Below, piece after piece: positions 41,728-51,780 of a DNA stretch of 64,000 bases (its first letter is position 1; each line of letters begins with the position of its first letter). The notes beneath the pieces were generated by a model. The model was not told the DNA's origin. It saw only the letters and a list, made by a program, of their open reading frames with translations, and made no database searches. The DNA lies in the NCBI RefSeq assembly GCF_014201505.1, contig NZ_JACHEO010000002.1, forward strand, positions 248,001 through 312,000, given 5' to 3'. The DNA is from Desulfoprunum benzoelyticum. GTDB lineage: Bacteria; Desulfobacterota; Desulfobulbia; Desulfobulbales; Desulfocapsaceae. A program made the position numbers and the translations under genes.

Positions 41728-42738
41728 ATGTATCTTGCCAAAATCCGCCAGGGCCAGGAGATACGGTATGTGCTCCGCCAGTCCTATTTCGATCGGCGTC
41801 GGGACTGCTTCGTTTACCGGCAGATTTTTGATCTCGGACCGCGACCGGATGATTATATCGAGCATACCGGTCAATGGTCGCCGTCCTTCGATGAAAAATT
41901 GGAAGAGGCGGTCGCCCGGGCGGAGCCCGGCAGGATGGCAGCGGTGCAATTGGAACAACTGCTGTGGCGGTTTTTCACCACTGCGGAGCAGGAAAGGCTC
42001 AATCGCCATTCACGGCGTCAGCCTGTCAAGCTCATGCCCTTTACGGCGGAGGACGAAGAGCGACTGCGCCGGGAAATCCATCTCTTTGATCGTCGGCGAC
42101 TCTATGGCCTTCGTTACGGGGCAGTCGATCAGACCCGCATTGGTCGTCTGCCCAAGAAGCTGTGCCGCCCCCTGTTCGGTCAGTGCCGGGATGAACGGGA
42201 GTTCTACTTTGCCGAGCAGGAAAAGGTCCTTCGTCCCCTCGAGTACCGCACCTATGTCTTCGCCGTATTCGACCTGCAACGGTTCTTTGACCAATCCTTC
42301 GCCCGTTTTCTGCCGCAGGCCCTGGATCAGGACGTGATGGCCGACCGCCTGATCGATGAAATATGCCGGTTGAATGGCGATGAGGGCTTCTGGGGGGAGG
42401 TCCGGGAGCAAGGGAGTCTCCATCCCCACCTCCAGCGCTATCTGGTGATGTTCTTCGATCACGGGTATCCGCCAAGGGCGTTCATCGATGATTTCGCCCG
42501 GGATTTTATCAACCGGCACCGACAGTTCCGCTGGCCGGAGTGGAGACCGGAGGATGCGACGGAGGTTGCCGCGATCTTCGGCCGGACCCTGGAAGAACTG
42601 CGGTCGATGCCGACCAGGGACCTGGCTCGTCTCTTCCGCCAGAAGGCCAAGGAACTGCACCCGGATGCCGGCGGTGACCACGAGCGCTTTGTCCAGCTGA
42701 ACGAGGTGTACGAACGGGTCAAAAAACGGTTCGGGTGA
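41728..42738 (+). CDS. J-domain protein with a long unassigned N-terminal part
   Basis: A 336-residue protein. The final ~70 residues form a J-domain: TRDLARLFRQKAKELHPDAG carries the invariant HPD, followed by GDHERFVQLNEVYERVKKRF. The preceding ~265 residues are rich in charged and aromatic residues (FVYRQIFDLGPRPDDYI, FFTTAEQERLNRHSRR, RYLVMFFDHGYPPRAFIDDF) and resemble no domain I know. J-proteins stimulate DnaK-type chaperones; the N-terminal part may bind a specific client. It is a single gene with no dnaK or grpE nearby. The codon use looks native. Confidence 0.8.
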   Translation: MYLAKIRQGQEIRYVLRQSYFDRRRDCFVYRQIFDLGPRPDDYIEHTGQWSPSFDEKLEEAVARAEPGRMAAVQLEQLLWRFFTTAEQERLNRHSRRQPVKLMPFTAEDEERLRREIHLFDRRRLYGLRYGAVDQTRIGRLPKKLCRPLFGQCRDEREFYFAEQEKVLRPLEYRTYVFAVFDLQRFFDQSFARFLPQALDQDVMADRLIDEICRLNGDEGFWGEVREQGSLHPHLQRYLVMFFDHGYPPRAFIDDFARDFINRHRQFRWPEWRPEDATEVAAIFGRTLEELRSMPTRDLARLFRQKAKELHPDAGGDHERFVQLNEVYERVKKRFG

Positions 42739-43293
42739 CCATGACGCCAGGTGGGCGAGGTGTAGCCGTGTGCCTGCCCATGGCGGTCATGTTGGGGGCG
42801 ACGCCGCTGGTTCTGTGGTCCAATGAAAGGCCACGGTGAGGTCAGCCGGTCGACCCCGGGGAATGCCTCTACCCATGATGTCGCCGATCCGTCGGCATGC
42901 CAGCCCATGCGATGGCATCGATTGTGCCGAAATATTCGGTATCAATACGATTTTCAATCAGATAAGTTGAGTTGCCGTCGTCCGGCCGAGGTCCTTTGCG
43001 ACCGCTTCCGCCGTGTCGGCCGCCAGGGCGACAGCCATGATCGGGACCAGCGCCGGCCGCGACAGGGAAGGCTGCGGGCAGGGTCATGGTTTACGTAAAA
43101 CGTTTTGGGGAGCCTCGGAATAAAATTCACTGGCGAGGACGGGCAGCGACGATTTTTTTCAGACCGGAATCACCGGCGCCATCAGTCCAACACTAACAAA
43201 TTTCACGGAAAACAAAATTTTACGATGCTCTCTGAAGGGACTGAGTGGTTCTTTGAAAAGCAAATTTTCCGAGGAACAAAATTTCAATAGAGG
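42739..43293. other. Intergenic region with a TTTACGTAAA site
   Basis: About 555 bp without a supported gene. It contains TTTACGTAAA at 43090-43099, the same palindrome found at the MerR-linked promoters described below, ~200 bp upstream of the fatty-acid operon promoter. Purpose unknown. Confidence 0.5.
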
Positions 43294-43322
43294 TTGACTT
43301 AAACGTAAGGGTAAGGTATAGG
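43294..43322 (+). promoter_or_regulatory. Promoter of the beta-oxidation operon with a MerR-like operator
   Basis: TTGACT (43294-43299) and TATAGG (43317-43322) are 17 bp apart, and the spacer contains TTAAACGTAAG, a degenerate form of TTACGTAA. A palindrome between -35 and -10 is the usual position of MerR-family operators. The same layout occurs at 59724-59752. Confidence 0.6.
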
Positions 43323-43402
43323 AAAAAAAATGCACATGATTTCTTCGGCATTGTTGTGAGGGTGGTAGTCTCAGAGCGCCATTTTCTTTATGGAGAAAAT
43401 CC

Positions 43403-45259
43403 ATGGACCTTCTCTCGTACCAGTCAATTCCCGCGATTCTCAGGGAAAACGCAGTAAAGTTCGGCGACAAGACTGCCATCTCCTTCAAGAAGAATGGTGT
43501 CTATACCTCCCTGACCTATGCCCAGTTCTACGAACGAGTGCTCCTGCTTGCCCGCGGGCTTGGCAAGGTCGGCGTGCAACGGGGTGACAAAGTGGCGGTT
43601 TTTTCGGAAAACCGTCTCGGCTGGGCCATCTCCGATTTCGGCATCCAGAGCGCCGGGGCGATCACTGTCCCGATATACGCCACCAACACCGGCAAGCAGG
43701 CGGCATACGTCATCAATCACAGCGAAGCCAAGGTCGTCTTTGTTTCCACCAAGGCCCAGTACGAGAAATTGCTGTCGGTTCGGGACACGATCCCGAATGT
43801 CGAATTGATCGTCTCCTACGAGCGGTATATCGGCGACCGCACGTTCCCGGCCTTCACCCAGAATCAGCTGTCCGAAATCGAGGCGCCGCTGACGGCGGAG
43901 GAGCGGAATCGGATCGAACAACAGATCGACGCCATCCGCCATGACGACATCATCACCATTATATATACCTCAGGGACGACCGGGGTGCCGAAAGGGGTTA
44001 TCCTTACCCAGGGTAATTTCCTCTGCGACTGCGACTACGGGATGCGTCAGCTCGGCGGTCTCGGCAGCAACGAGACCTTCCTCAGTTTCCTGCCCCTGAG
44101 CCATGTTCTGGAACGGACCGCCGGCTACTATGCCGCCCTGCTCAGCGGCAACCATATCGCCTTTGCCGAAGACGCCAAAAAAGTCATGGAGAACATGGTG
44201 GAGATCCGGCCGACGGCGATGGTCAGTGTCCCGCGACTGTTTGAGAAGATCCACTCGCGCATCCTCGACAGCGTCCACCAGTCGAGCCCGTTCAAGCGCA
44301 ACCTTTTCCACTACGCGCTGAAGATCGGCGGTGAGTATGTGCGGACGAAATATATCGACAAGAAACCCGTCGGCCTCCTTGGTCTGCAATACCGCTTTTT
44401 CGATCGCCTCGTGTTCAGCAAGGTCCGGAACCGATTCGGCGGGCGCCTGCGGTTCTTCATCAGCGGCGGGGCCCCGCTCGACAAGACGATCAACGAATTC
44501 ATGTGGATCCTCGGGATGCCGGTCTTTCAGGGCTACGGTCTGACCGAGACCAGCCCGGCGGTCACCCTCTGCTCGATCGATGATATCCGATTCGATTCGG
44601 TCGGCAAGCCGCTGCACAAGGTCGAGTTGAAACTGGCCGCAGACGGCGAACTGATGATCAAGGGGCCGATGGTCATGCAGGGATATTACAAGAACGAGGA
44701 GGCGACGAAGGAAACCTTCGAGGACGGCTGGCTGAAGACCGGCGACATCGCCACGATCGACGCCGACGGCTTCGTCTACATCATCGACCGCAAGAAGGAG
44801 CTGATCGTCACCGCCGGCGGCAAGAACATCGCACCCCAGCCGATCGAGAACGACCTGCGGCTCGACAAGTACATCTCCCAGGCCATCGTCTTCGGTGATC
44901 GCCGGCCATATCTGGTGGCAATCCTGACCCCCGATATCGAGCGGCTGCTCGATTTCGCCAAGGAGAAGAAGATCCAATATCTCGATTTCGACGAGCTGGT
45001 CAACAACGATAAGGTCAAGCAGCTGTTCAGCGCCCGGGTCGAGGCGATCAACAAGCAGTATCCGCCCTACAAGACGATCAAGCACTTCGCCTTGGTCGCC
45101 CGGGACTTCTCGATCGAGGGCGGCGAACTGACGCCGACACTGAAGCTCAAGCGCAAGGAGATCTTGAAAAAATACGCAGACATCGTTGAGGAACTGTACA
45201 CAAAGAATGAGAGCGTTCTCGTCTTTCACCCGAAATCAACACATGGAGAAGAACAATGA
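43403..45259 (+). CDS. fadD: Long-chain acyl-CoA synthetase (AMP-forming)
   Basis: A 618-residue adenylate-forming enzyme. The P-loop IIYTSGTTGVPKGV is at about residues 188-201; GYGLTETSPAV is the A5-type motif and DGWLKTGDIATID the hinge; IIDRKKELIVTAGGKNIAP is the downstream signature and LTPTLKLKRKEI contains the catalytic lysine. It activates fatty acids to acyl-CoA with ATP and CoA. It is the first gene of the operon that runs to at least 50655, and its last bases overlap the multifunctional oxidation gene by four bases. The eukaryote-like long-chain group of ~600 residues fits. The symbol is by function, not orthology. Confidence 0.9.
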   Translation: MDLLSYQSIPAILRENAVKFGDKTAISFKKNGVYTSLTYAQFYERVLLLARGLGKVGVQRGDKVAVFSENRLGWAISDFGIQSAGAITVPIYATNTGKQAAYVINHSEAKVVFVSTKAQYEKLLSVRDTIPNVELIVSYERYIGDRTFPAFTQNQLSEIEAPLTAEERNRIEQQIDAIRHDDIITIIYTSGTTGVPKGVILTQGNFLCDCDYGMRQLGGLGSNETFLSFLPLSHVLERTAGYYAALLSGNHIAFAEDAKKVMENMVEIRPTAMVSVPRLFEKIHSRILDSVHQSSPFKRNLFHYALKIGGEYVRTKYIDKKPVGLLGLQYRFFDRLVFSKVRNRFGGRLRFFISGGAPLDKTINEFMWILGMPVFQGYGLTETSPAVTLCSIDDIRFDSVGKPLHKVELKLAADGELMIKGPMVMQGYYKNEEATKETFEDGWLKTGDIATIDADGFVYIIDRKKELIVTAGGKNIAPQPIENDLRLDKYISQAIVFGDRRPYLVAILTPDIERLLDFAKEKKIQYLDFDELVNNDKVKQLFSARVEAINKQYPPYKTIKHFALVARDFSIEGGELTPTLKLKRKEILKKYADIVEELYTKNESVLVFHPKSTHGEEQ

Positions 45260-47643
45260 GGCAGATCAATAGAGCCGCGGTCCTGGGTGCCGGCGTCATG
45301 GGCGCCACCATTGCCGCCCATCTGGCCAATGCGGGAGTCGAGGTCCTGATGCTCGACATCGTCCCCAGGGAACTGAACGAGCAGGAGGCGGCCAAAGGGC
45401 TGACCCTGGAGAGCCCGGCGGTCCGCAACCGCATCGCCGCAAACGGCCTCCAGGGACTGATCAAGATGAAACCGGCGCCGTTCTACCTGCCGGAATACCT
45501 CAACCTGATCCAGGTCGGCAACCTCGAGGACGACCTGGCCAAGCTGGCGACCTGCGACTGGATCGTCGAGGTCGTGGTCGAGTACATGCCGATCAAGCTC
45601 GAGCTGCTGCAGAAGATCGCCCCGCACATCTCCGCCACCGCGGTCCTCAGCACCAACACCAGCGGCCTGTCGGTCAACGAGATGGCCCAGGTCCTGCCCG
45701 ACGACCTCAAAAAGCGCTTTCTCGTCACCCACTTCTTCAACCCGCCGCGCTATATGCGTCTGATGGAGATCGTCCCCTGCCGGGAGACCGATCCCCAGGT
45801 CGTGCAGGACCTGGCCGATTTCCTCGCTACCCGTACCGGCAAGGGCATCGTCTACGGCAAGGATACGGTGAACTTCATCGCCAACCGCATCGGGGTGTAT
45901 GCGATCTACAAGGGCATCCAGCACATGATGGATCTCGGCATGACCGTCGAGGAGGTCGATGCGATGGCCGGCCCGGTCACCGCCCGGCCGAAGAGTGCGG
46001 CCTTCCGCACCGCCGACCTGGTCGGTCTCGATACCCTGGCCCATGTCGGCACCAACTCCTACAACCTGGCGCCGAACGACGAGGAGCGCGAGGTCTTCAA
46101 ACTGCCGCCGTTCATGGCGAAGATGATCGAGAATAAGCAGCTCGGCAACAAGACCAGACAGGGTTTCTACACCAAGAAAACCGTCGACGGCCGCAAGGAG
46201 ATTCTCTATTTCGACTATACGACCGGCGAGTACAAGCCGATCGCCAGGCCCAAATACCCCTCGGCGCTGCTGGTGAAACAGATCGACGACCCCGGCCAGA
46301 AGGTCAAGACGGTCCTCGGGGCCAGGGATACCGGGGCCGAATTCGCCTGGCGGAGCATCCGCGACACCCTGATCTACGCGGTCAACCGGATCCCCGAGAT
46401 CGCCGATGACGTCGTCAACGTCGACAACGCGATGCGCTGGGGCTTCAACTGGGAGATCGGGCCGTTCGAGATGTTCGACGCCATCGGCGTCAGATCCTTC
46501 GTCAAGCGGGCCGAGGCCGACGGCGTCAAGGTCCCGGAGCAGCTGAAGAAGGTTGAGTCGTTCTATCGCTACGGCGAATCGGGCCGCAAGGAATTCTACG
46601 ATTTCGCTACCGAGGGCTATCTGCCGGTGCCGGTGAAACCGGGCCAGATCCGCCTGGAGATCCTCAAAAAGGCCGGCAGGGTCGTGGAGAAGACCGCCAA
46701 CTGCTCGGTGGTCGATCTCGGCGACGGCGTCTTCGGTTTCGAGTTCCACTCGAAGATGAACGCCATCAGCGGCGACATCCTCGCCATGACCCACAAGGCG
46801 GTCAAGCGGGCCGAGCAGGAAGGGGTCGGCCTGGTCATCGGCAACCACGGCGCCAACTTCTCGGTCGGGGCCAACCTGATGATGCTGGCCGTCGCCATCG
46901 CCGAAGGGGCCTACGATGACATCAACATGACCATCCGCTCGTTCCAGAAGGCGACGATGGCGGTCAAGTACGCCAAGGTGCCGGTCGTTGCCGCCCCGTT
47001 CAACATGGCGCTGGGCGGCGGGTGTGAGTTCTGCCTCCATGCCGATGCCGTCAATGCCTATGCCGAGACCTATATGGGTCTGGTCGAGATCGGCGTCGGC
47101 CTGCTGCCGGCCGGCGGCGGCACGAAGGAGATGTGTCTGCGGGCGGTCGAGCTGGCGCAGCAGTACAATACCGATCCTCAGCCGTTCATCTTCAAATATT
47201 TCGAGCAGATCGCGGGTGCCAAGGTCTCCATGGGGGCCGCCGAGCTGTTCAATATGGGCTATCTGCGGCGGGGTGACAGCATCACGATGGATATCGACCG
47301 GCTGATCGCCGATGCCAAGCAGAAGGTCCTGGCCCTGGCCGTCAACTACCGGCCGCGGCTTCCGGCCGTGAATATCCCGGCTCCCGGCCGCGGCATCGCC
47401 GCCAGCATCAAGAGCCAGTTGTGGAACATGATGATGGGCAAGTTCATCACCGAATACGAGTTGGAGATGGGAACCCTGATCGCCCAGATCATCTGCGGCG
47501 GCGACGTCACTGCCGGCACCCTGGTCTCCGAGGACTACCTGCTGCAACTGGAAAGAGAGGGCTTCCTCAAGCTCTGCGGCAACAAGAAGACTGTCGAACG
47601 GATCCAGCACATGCTGAAGAAGGGCAAGGCCCTCAGGAACTGA
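45256..47643 (+). CDS. 3-hydroxyacyl-CoA dehydrogenase / enoyl-CoA hydratase fusion
   Basis: A 795-residue bifunctional beta-oxidation enzyme with the dehydrogenase at the N-terminus: VLGAGVMGATIAAHLANAGV (NAD-binding), FLVTHFFNPPRYM (catalytic His). The second dehydrogenase-type helical domain follows, and a hydratase domain ends the protein: GHGANFSVGANL-like NHGANFSVGANLMM, then GGGCEFCLHAD and GLVEIGVGLLPAGGG, with both catalytic glutamates (E in CEF and VEI). The domain order is the reverse of FadB, in which the hydratase comes first. Members with this order are common in anaerobic degraders. It overlaps the ligase gene; the thiolase gene follows 36 bp later. Confidence 0.93.
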   Translation: MRQINRAAVLGAGVMGATIAAHLANAGVEVLMLDIVPRELNEQEAAKGLTLESPAVRNRIAANGLQGLIKMKPAPFYLPEYLNLIQVGNLEDDLAKLATCDWIVEVVVEYMPIKLELLQKIAPHISATAVLSTNTSGLSVNEMAQVLPDDLKKRFLVTHFFNPPRYMRLMEIVPCRETDPQVVQDLADFLATRTGKGIVYGKDTVNFIANRIGVYAIYKGIQHMMDLGMTVEEVDAMAGPVTARPKSAAFRTADLVGLDTLAHVGTNSYNLAPNDEEREVFKLPPFMAKMIENKQLGNKTRQGFYTKKTVDGRKEILYFDYTTGEYKPIARPKYPSALLVKQIDDPGQKVKTVLGARDTGAEFAWRSIRDTLIYAVNRIPEIADDVVNVDNAMRWGFNWEIGPFEMFDAIGVRSFVKRAEADGVKVPEQLKKVESFYRYGESGRKEFYDFATEGYLPVPVKPGQIRLEILKKAGRVVEKTANCSVVDLGDGVFGFEFHSKMNAISGDILAMTHKAVKRAEQEGVGLVIGNHGANFSVGANLMMLAVAIAEGAYDDINMTIRSFQKATMAVKYAKVPVVAAPFNMALGGGCEFCLHADAVNAYAETYMGLVEIGVGLLPAGGGTKEMCLRAVELAQQYNTDPQPFIFKYFEQIAGAKVSMGAAELFNMGYLRRGDSITMDIDRLIADAKQKVLALAVNYRPRLPAVNIPAPGRGIAASIKSQLWNMMMGKFITEYELEMGTLIAQIICGGDVTAGTLVSEDYLLQLEREGFLKLCGNKKTVERIQHMLKKGKALRN

Positions 47644-47679
47644 TTGAGCCGATAACGTATTCCTACAGAGAGGATAGAT

Positions 47680-48852
47680 ATGAAAAAAGCATATATTCTG
47701 GCAAGTTACCGGACTCCTGGCTGCCGCGCCAAGAAGGGCAAGTTCAAGGACGTACGGCCTGACGATCTGGCCACCCTGGCGATCAAGGGACTGGTCGAAC
47801 GATCCGGCATCGACCCGGCTACCGTCGACGACGTCTACATCGGCTGCGCCTTCCCCGAGGCCGAGCAGGGCATGAACCTCGGCCGCATCGCCGCCCTCAA
47901 GGCCGGCCTGCCGGTGGAGGTGCCGGGGCAGACCATCAACCGTTTCTGCTCCTCCGGCCTGCAGACCATCGCGATGGCGGCGGAGCGGGTCATGCTCGGC
48001 TTTGACGACTGCATCATCGCCGGCGGCGCCGAATCGATGTCCAGCGTGCCGATGGGCGGGCTGAAATACTCCGCCAATCCGGGAATGATGGTCGATTGGC
48101 CCGAGTCGTACTCGTCGATGGGAGTGACCGCCGAACTGGTGGCCGAGCAGTACGGCATCGACCGGGCGATGATGGACACCTTTGCCGCCGCCAGCCATCA
48201 GAAGGCCGCCGCGGCGATCGCCGAAGGCCGGTTTACCGATGAGATCATCCCGGTGGAGATCGAAAAAGAGACCCTGGTCGGTGGCAAGATCAAACGGGTC
48301 AAGGAGCTGGTCTCCGTCGACGACGGCGTTCGCCCCGGCACCACGGTCGAGACCCTGGCCAAGCTGCGACCGGTGTTCAAGATCGGCGGCCCGGTGACCG
48401 CCGGCAACTCGTCGCAGACGACCGACGGCGCCGCCTTCTCGCTGGTGGTGTCGGAGGAGTACCTGCAACGGCTCGGCAAGGACCCGATGGCCCGTTTTAT
48501 CGCCTTTGCGGTCAAGGGCGTGCCGCCCGAGGTCATGGGCATCGGCCCGATCGCCGCGATCCCGGCGGCGCTGAAGCTGGCCGGAATGAAACTGGAAGAC
48601 ATCGACCTGTTCGAGCTCAACGAGGCCTTTGCCGCCCAGGCCCTGGCCTGCATCAAGACGCTCGGCATCAATCCCGAGATCACCAACGTCAACGGCGGGG
48701 CCATCGCCCTCGGCCACCCCCTGGGCTGCACCGGCGCCAAGTTGACGGCGACCCTGCTGCACGAGATGGGTCGGCGCAAGTCCCGGTACGGTATCGTTTC
48801 GATGTGCATCGGCGGCGGCATGGGCGCAGCCGGAATCTTCGAGAGACTATAA
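47680..48852 (+). CDS. fadA: Acetyl-CoA acyltransferase (thiolase)
   Basis: A 390-residue thiolase of normal length. The nucleophilic cysteine lies in NRFCSSGLQTI (~residue 90), the active-site His in GGAIALGHPLGCTGA (~350), the second cysteine in CIGGGMGAAG (~380). MKKAYILASYRTPGCRAKKG and GCAFPEAEQGMN-IGR-type sequences are typical of acyl-CoA thiolases. It cleaves 3-ketoacyl-CoA to acetyl-CoA. Position after the hydratase/dehydrogenase fusion completes the cycle; RBS GAGAGGA precedes the ATG. Confidence 0.93.
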   Translation: MKKAYILASYRTPGCRAKKGKFKDVRPDDLATLAIKGLVERSGIDPATVDDVYIGCAFPEAEQGMNLGRIAALKAGLPVEVPGQTINRFCSSGLQTIAMAAERVMLGFDDCIIAGGAESMSSVPMGGLKYSANPGMMVDWPESYSSMGVTAELVAEQYGIDRAMMDTFAAASHQKAAAAIAEGRFTDEIIPVEIEKETLVGGKIKRVKELVSVDDGVRPGTTVETLAKLRPVFKIGGPVTAGNSSQTTDGAAFSLVVSEEYLQRLGKDPMARFIAFAVKGVPPEVMGIGPIAAIPAALKLAGMKLEDIDLFELNEAFAAQALACIKTLGINPEITNVNGGAIALGHPLGCTGAKLTATLLHEMGRRKSRYGIVSMCIGGGMGAAGIFERL

Positions 48853-48876
48853 ATTCAAATTACAGGAGTTACCACC

Positions 48877-50655
48877 ATGGCGGCACATATAGCAAAAGGC
48901 GGCGAGTACCTGATCGCCGAAACGGTCTGTACTGATATCTTCACCCCCGAGGATTTCACCGATGAGCAGCGCTCGATGGCCGATACCACCGAGCAGTTCG
49001 TGGCCAATGAGATCATGCCCAATATCGACGAGATCGAGCACCAGAATTTCGCTCTTGTTGTCGAGAAGATGAAAAAATGCGGCGAACTCGGCCTGTTGAT
49101 GATGGATGCGCCGGAAGAGTACGGCGGTCTCGAACTCGACAAGGCCTCGACGATGCTCGTCGCCGAAAAGATATCCTATGCCGGCTCATTCTCGGTATCC
49201 TTCTCGGCCCACACCGGCATCGGCACCCTGCCGCTGATTTACTACGGTACCACGGCCCAGAAAGAGAAGTACCTCGGCAGAATCATCAGCGGTGAGTGGT
49301 GCGCCGCCTACTGCCTGACCGAACCGGGTTCGGGCAGCGACGCCCTTGGCGCCCAGGCCACCGCCATCCTGTCGGAGGACGGTAAGCACTACATCCTCAA
49401 TGGTACCAAGCAGTTCATCACCAACGGCGGCTTTGCCAACCTGTTCACGATCTTCGCCAAGATCGACAAAGAGCATTTCACCGCCTTCCTGGTGGAAAAG
49501 GATTTCCCCGGCCTCGTCGTCGGTCCCGAGGAGAAGAAGCTGGGGATCAAGGGGTCGTCCACCACCCAGATCATCCTCGATAATTGCAAGGTGCCGGTGG
49601 AGAACCTGCTCGGCGAGATCGGCAAGGGCCACAAGATCGCCTTCAACGTCCTCAACGTCGGCCGCTTCAAGCTCGGGGCCGCGGTCACCGGCGCCGCCAA
49701 GATGGCCCTTTCGGTCGGCATCAAGTACGCCAACGAGCGGACCCAGTTCAAGCGCCGGATCAGCAGTTTCGGCGCCATCGCCGAGAAGATCGCCGATCTC
49801 AACGTCGACATCTTCGCCTCCGAGTCCCTGGTCTACCGTCTTGCCGGACTGCTCGACCGCAAACTCGAGACCATCGAGAAGGGAGGGGCGAACTATTATG
49901 ACGAGTACCAGAAGGGGATCGAGGAGTATGCCTCCGAGTGCGGCATCGCCAAGGTCTTCTGCAGCGAGGTCCTGGCCAGAACCGTCGATGAGGTCGTCCA
50001 GATTCACGGCGGCTACGGTTTCGTCAGCGACTACCCGGCCGAACGCTTCTACCGCGACGAGCGGATCAACCGGATCTTCGAGGGCACCAACGAGATCAAC
50101 CGCCTGCTGATCCCCGGCATGATCCTGCGCAAGGCGATGAAGGGCGAACTGCCGCTGCAGGCCCATGCGATGAAGGCCTTCGAGTCGCTGATGACCCCGA
50201 GTTTCGAGGAGATCGACGAGGATCAGCTCTTCGCCCGGGAAAAGGCCCTGCTGAACAATCTCAAGACATTGTTCCTGATCCTGTCCGGCATCGGCGTCCA
50301 GAAGTATATGGACAAGATCGCCGACGAGCAGGAGATCCTCATCGCCGCCGCCGATATGGCGATCCAGATCTTCGCTCTCGAGAGCGCGGTTCTGCGGGCC
50401 GAGAAGATCTATGCCGCATCGACGGCCCGCAAGCAGGAACTGCTGCAGGCGGCGGTCAAGGTCTTCGCCTTCACCGCCACCGAGGCGGTCGGGACGGCAG
50501 CGAAGAAGGGCGCGTTCTACATCGAGGAGGGCGACAACCTGACCATGGTCCTGTCCGGCATCCGGCGTTTTGCCAAGTATGACGCCACCGGCCTGCTCGC
50601 CGCCAAGCGGGCCCTGGCCAAGGCCGCCTGCGAGGAAGAGAAGTACCTTTTCTAG
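48877..50655 (+). CDS. Acyl-CoA dehydrogenase (very-long-chain-like)
   Basis: A 592-residue member with an extra C-terminal domain as in VLCAD-like enzymes. Core motifs are EWCAAYCLTEPGSGSDA (FAD/substrate binding), LNGTKQFITNGGFANL, GGYGFVSDYPAERFYRDERI, and IFEGTNEINR carrying the catalytic glutamate. The C-terminal ~180 residues (LPLQAHAMKAFESLM onwards) resemble the helical dimer extension of long-chain acyl-CoA dehydrogenases. It oxidises acyl-CoA to enoyl-CoA and passes electrons to ETF, which is encoded downstream at 62016. The ATG is preceded by ACAGGAG. It ends 156 bp before the MBL gene. Confidence 0.93.
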   Translation: MAAHIAKGGEYLIAETVCTDIFTPEDFTDEQRSMADTTEQFVANEIMPNIDEIEHQNFALVVEKMKKCGELGLLMMDAPEEYGGLELDKASTMLVAEKISYAGSFSVSFSAHTGIGTLPLIYYGTTAQKEKYLGRIISGEWCAAYCLTEPGSGSDALGAQATAILSEDGKHYILNGTKQFITNGGFANLFTIFAKIDKEHFTAFLVEKDFPGLVVGPEEKKLGIKGSSTTQIILDNCKVPVENLLGEIGKGHKIAFNVLNVGRFKLGAAVTGAAKMALSVGIKYANERTQFKRRISSFGAIAEKIADLNVDIFASESLVYRLAGLLDRKLETIEKGGANYYDEYQKGIEEYASECGIAKVFCSEVLARTVDEVVQIHGGYGFVSDYPAERFYRDERINRIFEGTNEINRLLIPGMILRKAMKGELPLQAHAMKAFESLMTPSFEEIDEDQLFAREKALLNNLKTLFLILSGIGVQKYMDKIADEQEILIAAADMAIQIFALESAVLRAEKIYAASTARKQELLQAAVKVFAFTATEAVGTAAKKGAFYIEEGDNLTMVLSGIRRFAKYDATGLLAAKRALAKAACEEEKYLF

Positions 50656-50810
50656 TCCCTGGGGAATATGCTCGACATGGATTGATACAGCATATTTCGT
50701 GAATGGGCCGGTCCCGCCCGTCGGGGCCGGCCCCTGCAAGCAGCCCGGGCACCGGTTACTCCTCCACGCGCCGGTCCCGGGCTGTCTTCAGGAATTTGTC
50801 CCTCTCGCAG

Positions 50811-51770
50811 ATGCGGCAGCAGACACTGATGCAGATCATCCAGCACACCATCAACACTCCCTATATCGTCGGGCCGGTCCACTGCTATACGGCGGAACTG
50901 GGCGGCGACCTGGTCCTGTTCGACACCGGCCCCCCCACCGAGGAGGGCCGGCACTATCTGCAGAAGCATGTCGATCTTCAGCGTCTGCAGCACATCATCG
51001 TCACCCACTGCCATATCGACCACTACGGCCAGTTATTCTGGCTGTCGGAGCAGACCGATGCGGCGATCTATCTGCCCTACCGCGACAGCCTCAAGGTCGG
51101 CGACGAGCGGTTGATGGAACGGATGAGCGTCCTGCTGACGGAGATGGGGTTCGATGCCGAATATATCGCGTCGTTGCAGGAGTTTCTGCAGCGCAACGTT
51201 CTCTTTCCGCCTTTTCCCGAGGACTGTCTGATCGTCGAGCACGATTTGCCGGAGCATCTCGGCATAACGGTCCTGAACTGCCCGGGTCACTCGCAGAGCG
51301 ACCTGGTCTTGGTCGGCGACGAGTGGGCGGTGACCGGCGACATCCTGCTGCGCGGCATCTTCCAGTCGCCGCTGCTCGATATCGATCTTCAGAGCGGCGG
51401 TCGCTTCCGGAACTACGAGGCCTACTGCGCAACGCTGCTGAAGCTGGCCGACCTGCGTGACAAGCGGATCCTGCCGGGGCATCGGTACACGGTCGAGAGC
51501 GTCGATACCTGCATCCGCTTCTATGTCGCCAAGATGCTGCAGCGGGTCGAGCAGCTGCGGCCCTATCGCCGTGAGGAGAATATCGCTGCGATCATTGAGA
51601 AGCTTTTCGGGGGGACGATGACCGAGTTGTTTTATGTCTACCTCAAGGCCTCGGAGATCGTTTTCATGAAGGATTTTCTCGAACAGCCGCAGCAGCTGCG
51701 GGAGTCGCTCGAAGCGATCGGGCTGTTCGATGACATGGCCGAGCACTTCTGTCGTGCCGTCGGCCTGTAA
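50811..51770 (+). CDS. Metallo-beta-lactamase-fold hydrolase
   Basis: A 319-residue (from 50811) MBL-fold protein. ELGGDLVLFDTGPPTEEG (Asp strand), THCHIDHYGQL (the HxHxDH metal motif), NCPGHSQSDLVLVGDEWAVTGDI (the later His and Asp ligands) and ILPGHRYTV (third His motif) are all kept, so it is likely an active zinc hydrolase. Substrates of such proteins next to acyl-CoA genes include thioesters or lactones; a specific one cannot be told. The start is uncertain: ATG 50811 and 50829 are both possible, with no clear ribosome-binding site. It sits inside the oxidation cluster, 11 bp before the dienoyl-CoA-reductase-like gene. Confidence 0.88.
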   Translation: MRQQTLMQIIQHTINTPYIVGPVHCYTAELGGDLVLFDTGPPTEEGRHYLQKHVDLQRLQHIIVTHCHIDHYGQLFWLSEQTDAAIYLPYRDSLKVGDERLMERMSVLLTEMGFDAEYIASLQEFLQRNVLFPPFPEDCLIVEHDLPEHLGITVLNCPGHSQSDLVLVGDEWAVTGDILLRGIFQSPLLDIDLQSGGRFRNYEAYCATLLKLADLRDKRILPGHRYTVESVDTCIRFYVAKMLQRVEQLRPYRREENIAAIIEKLFGGTMTELFYVYLKASEIVFMKDFLEQPQQLRESLEAIGLFDDMAEHFCRAVGL

Positions 51771-51780
51771 GGAGACACAC

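Noticed and set aside
45226..48762. Very long leftward open frame (over 1,100 codons) across the oxidation genes
   Set aside because: It is antisense to the well-supported hydroxyacyl-CoA dehydrogenase and thiolase genes. High GC leaves the opposite strand open; no protein motif is visible.
50705..50733. GGGCCGG/CCGGCCC hairpin after the first acyl-CoA dehydrogenase as a terminator
   Set aside because: The stem is plausible but has no T-run, and genes continue in the same direction, so I did not list it as a terminator.
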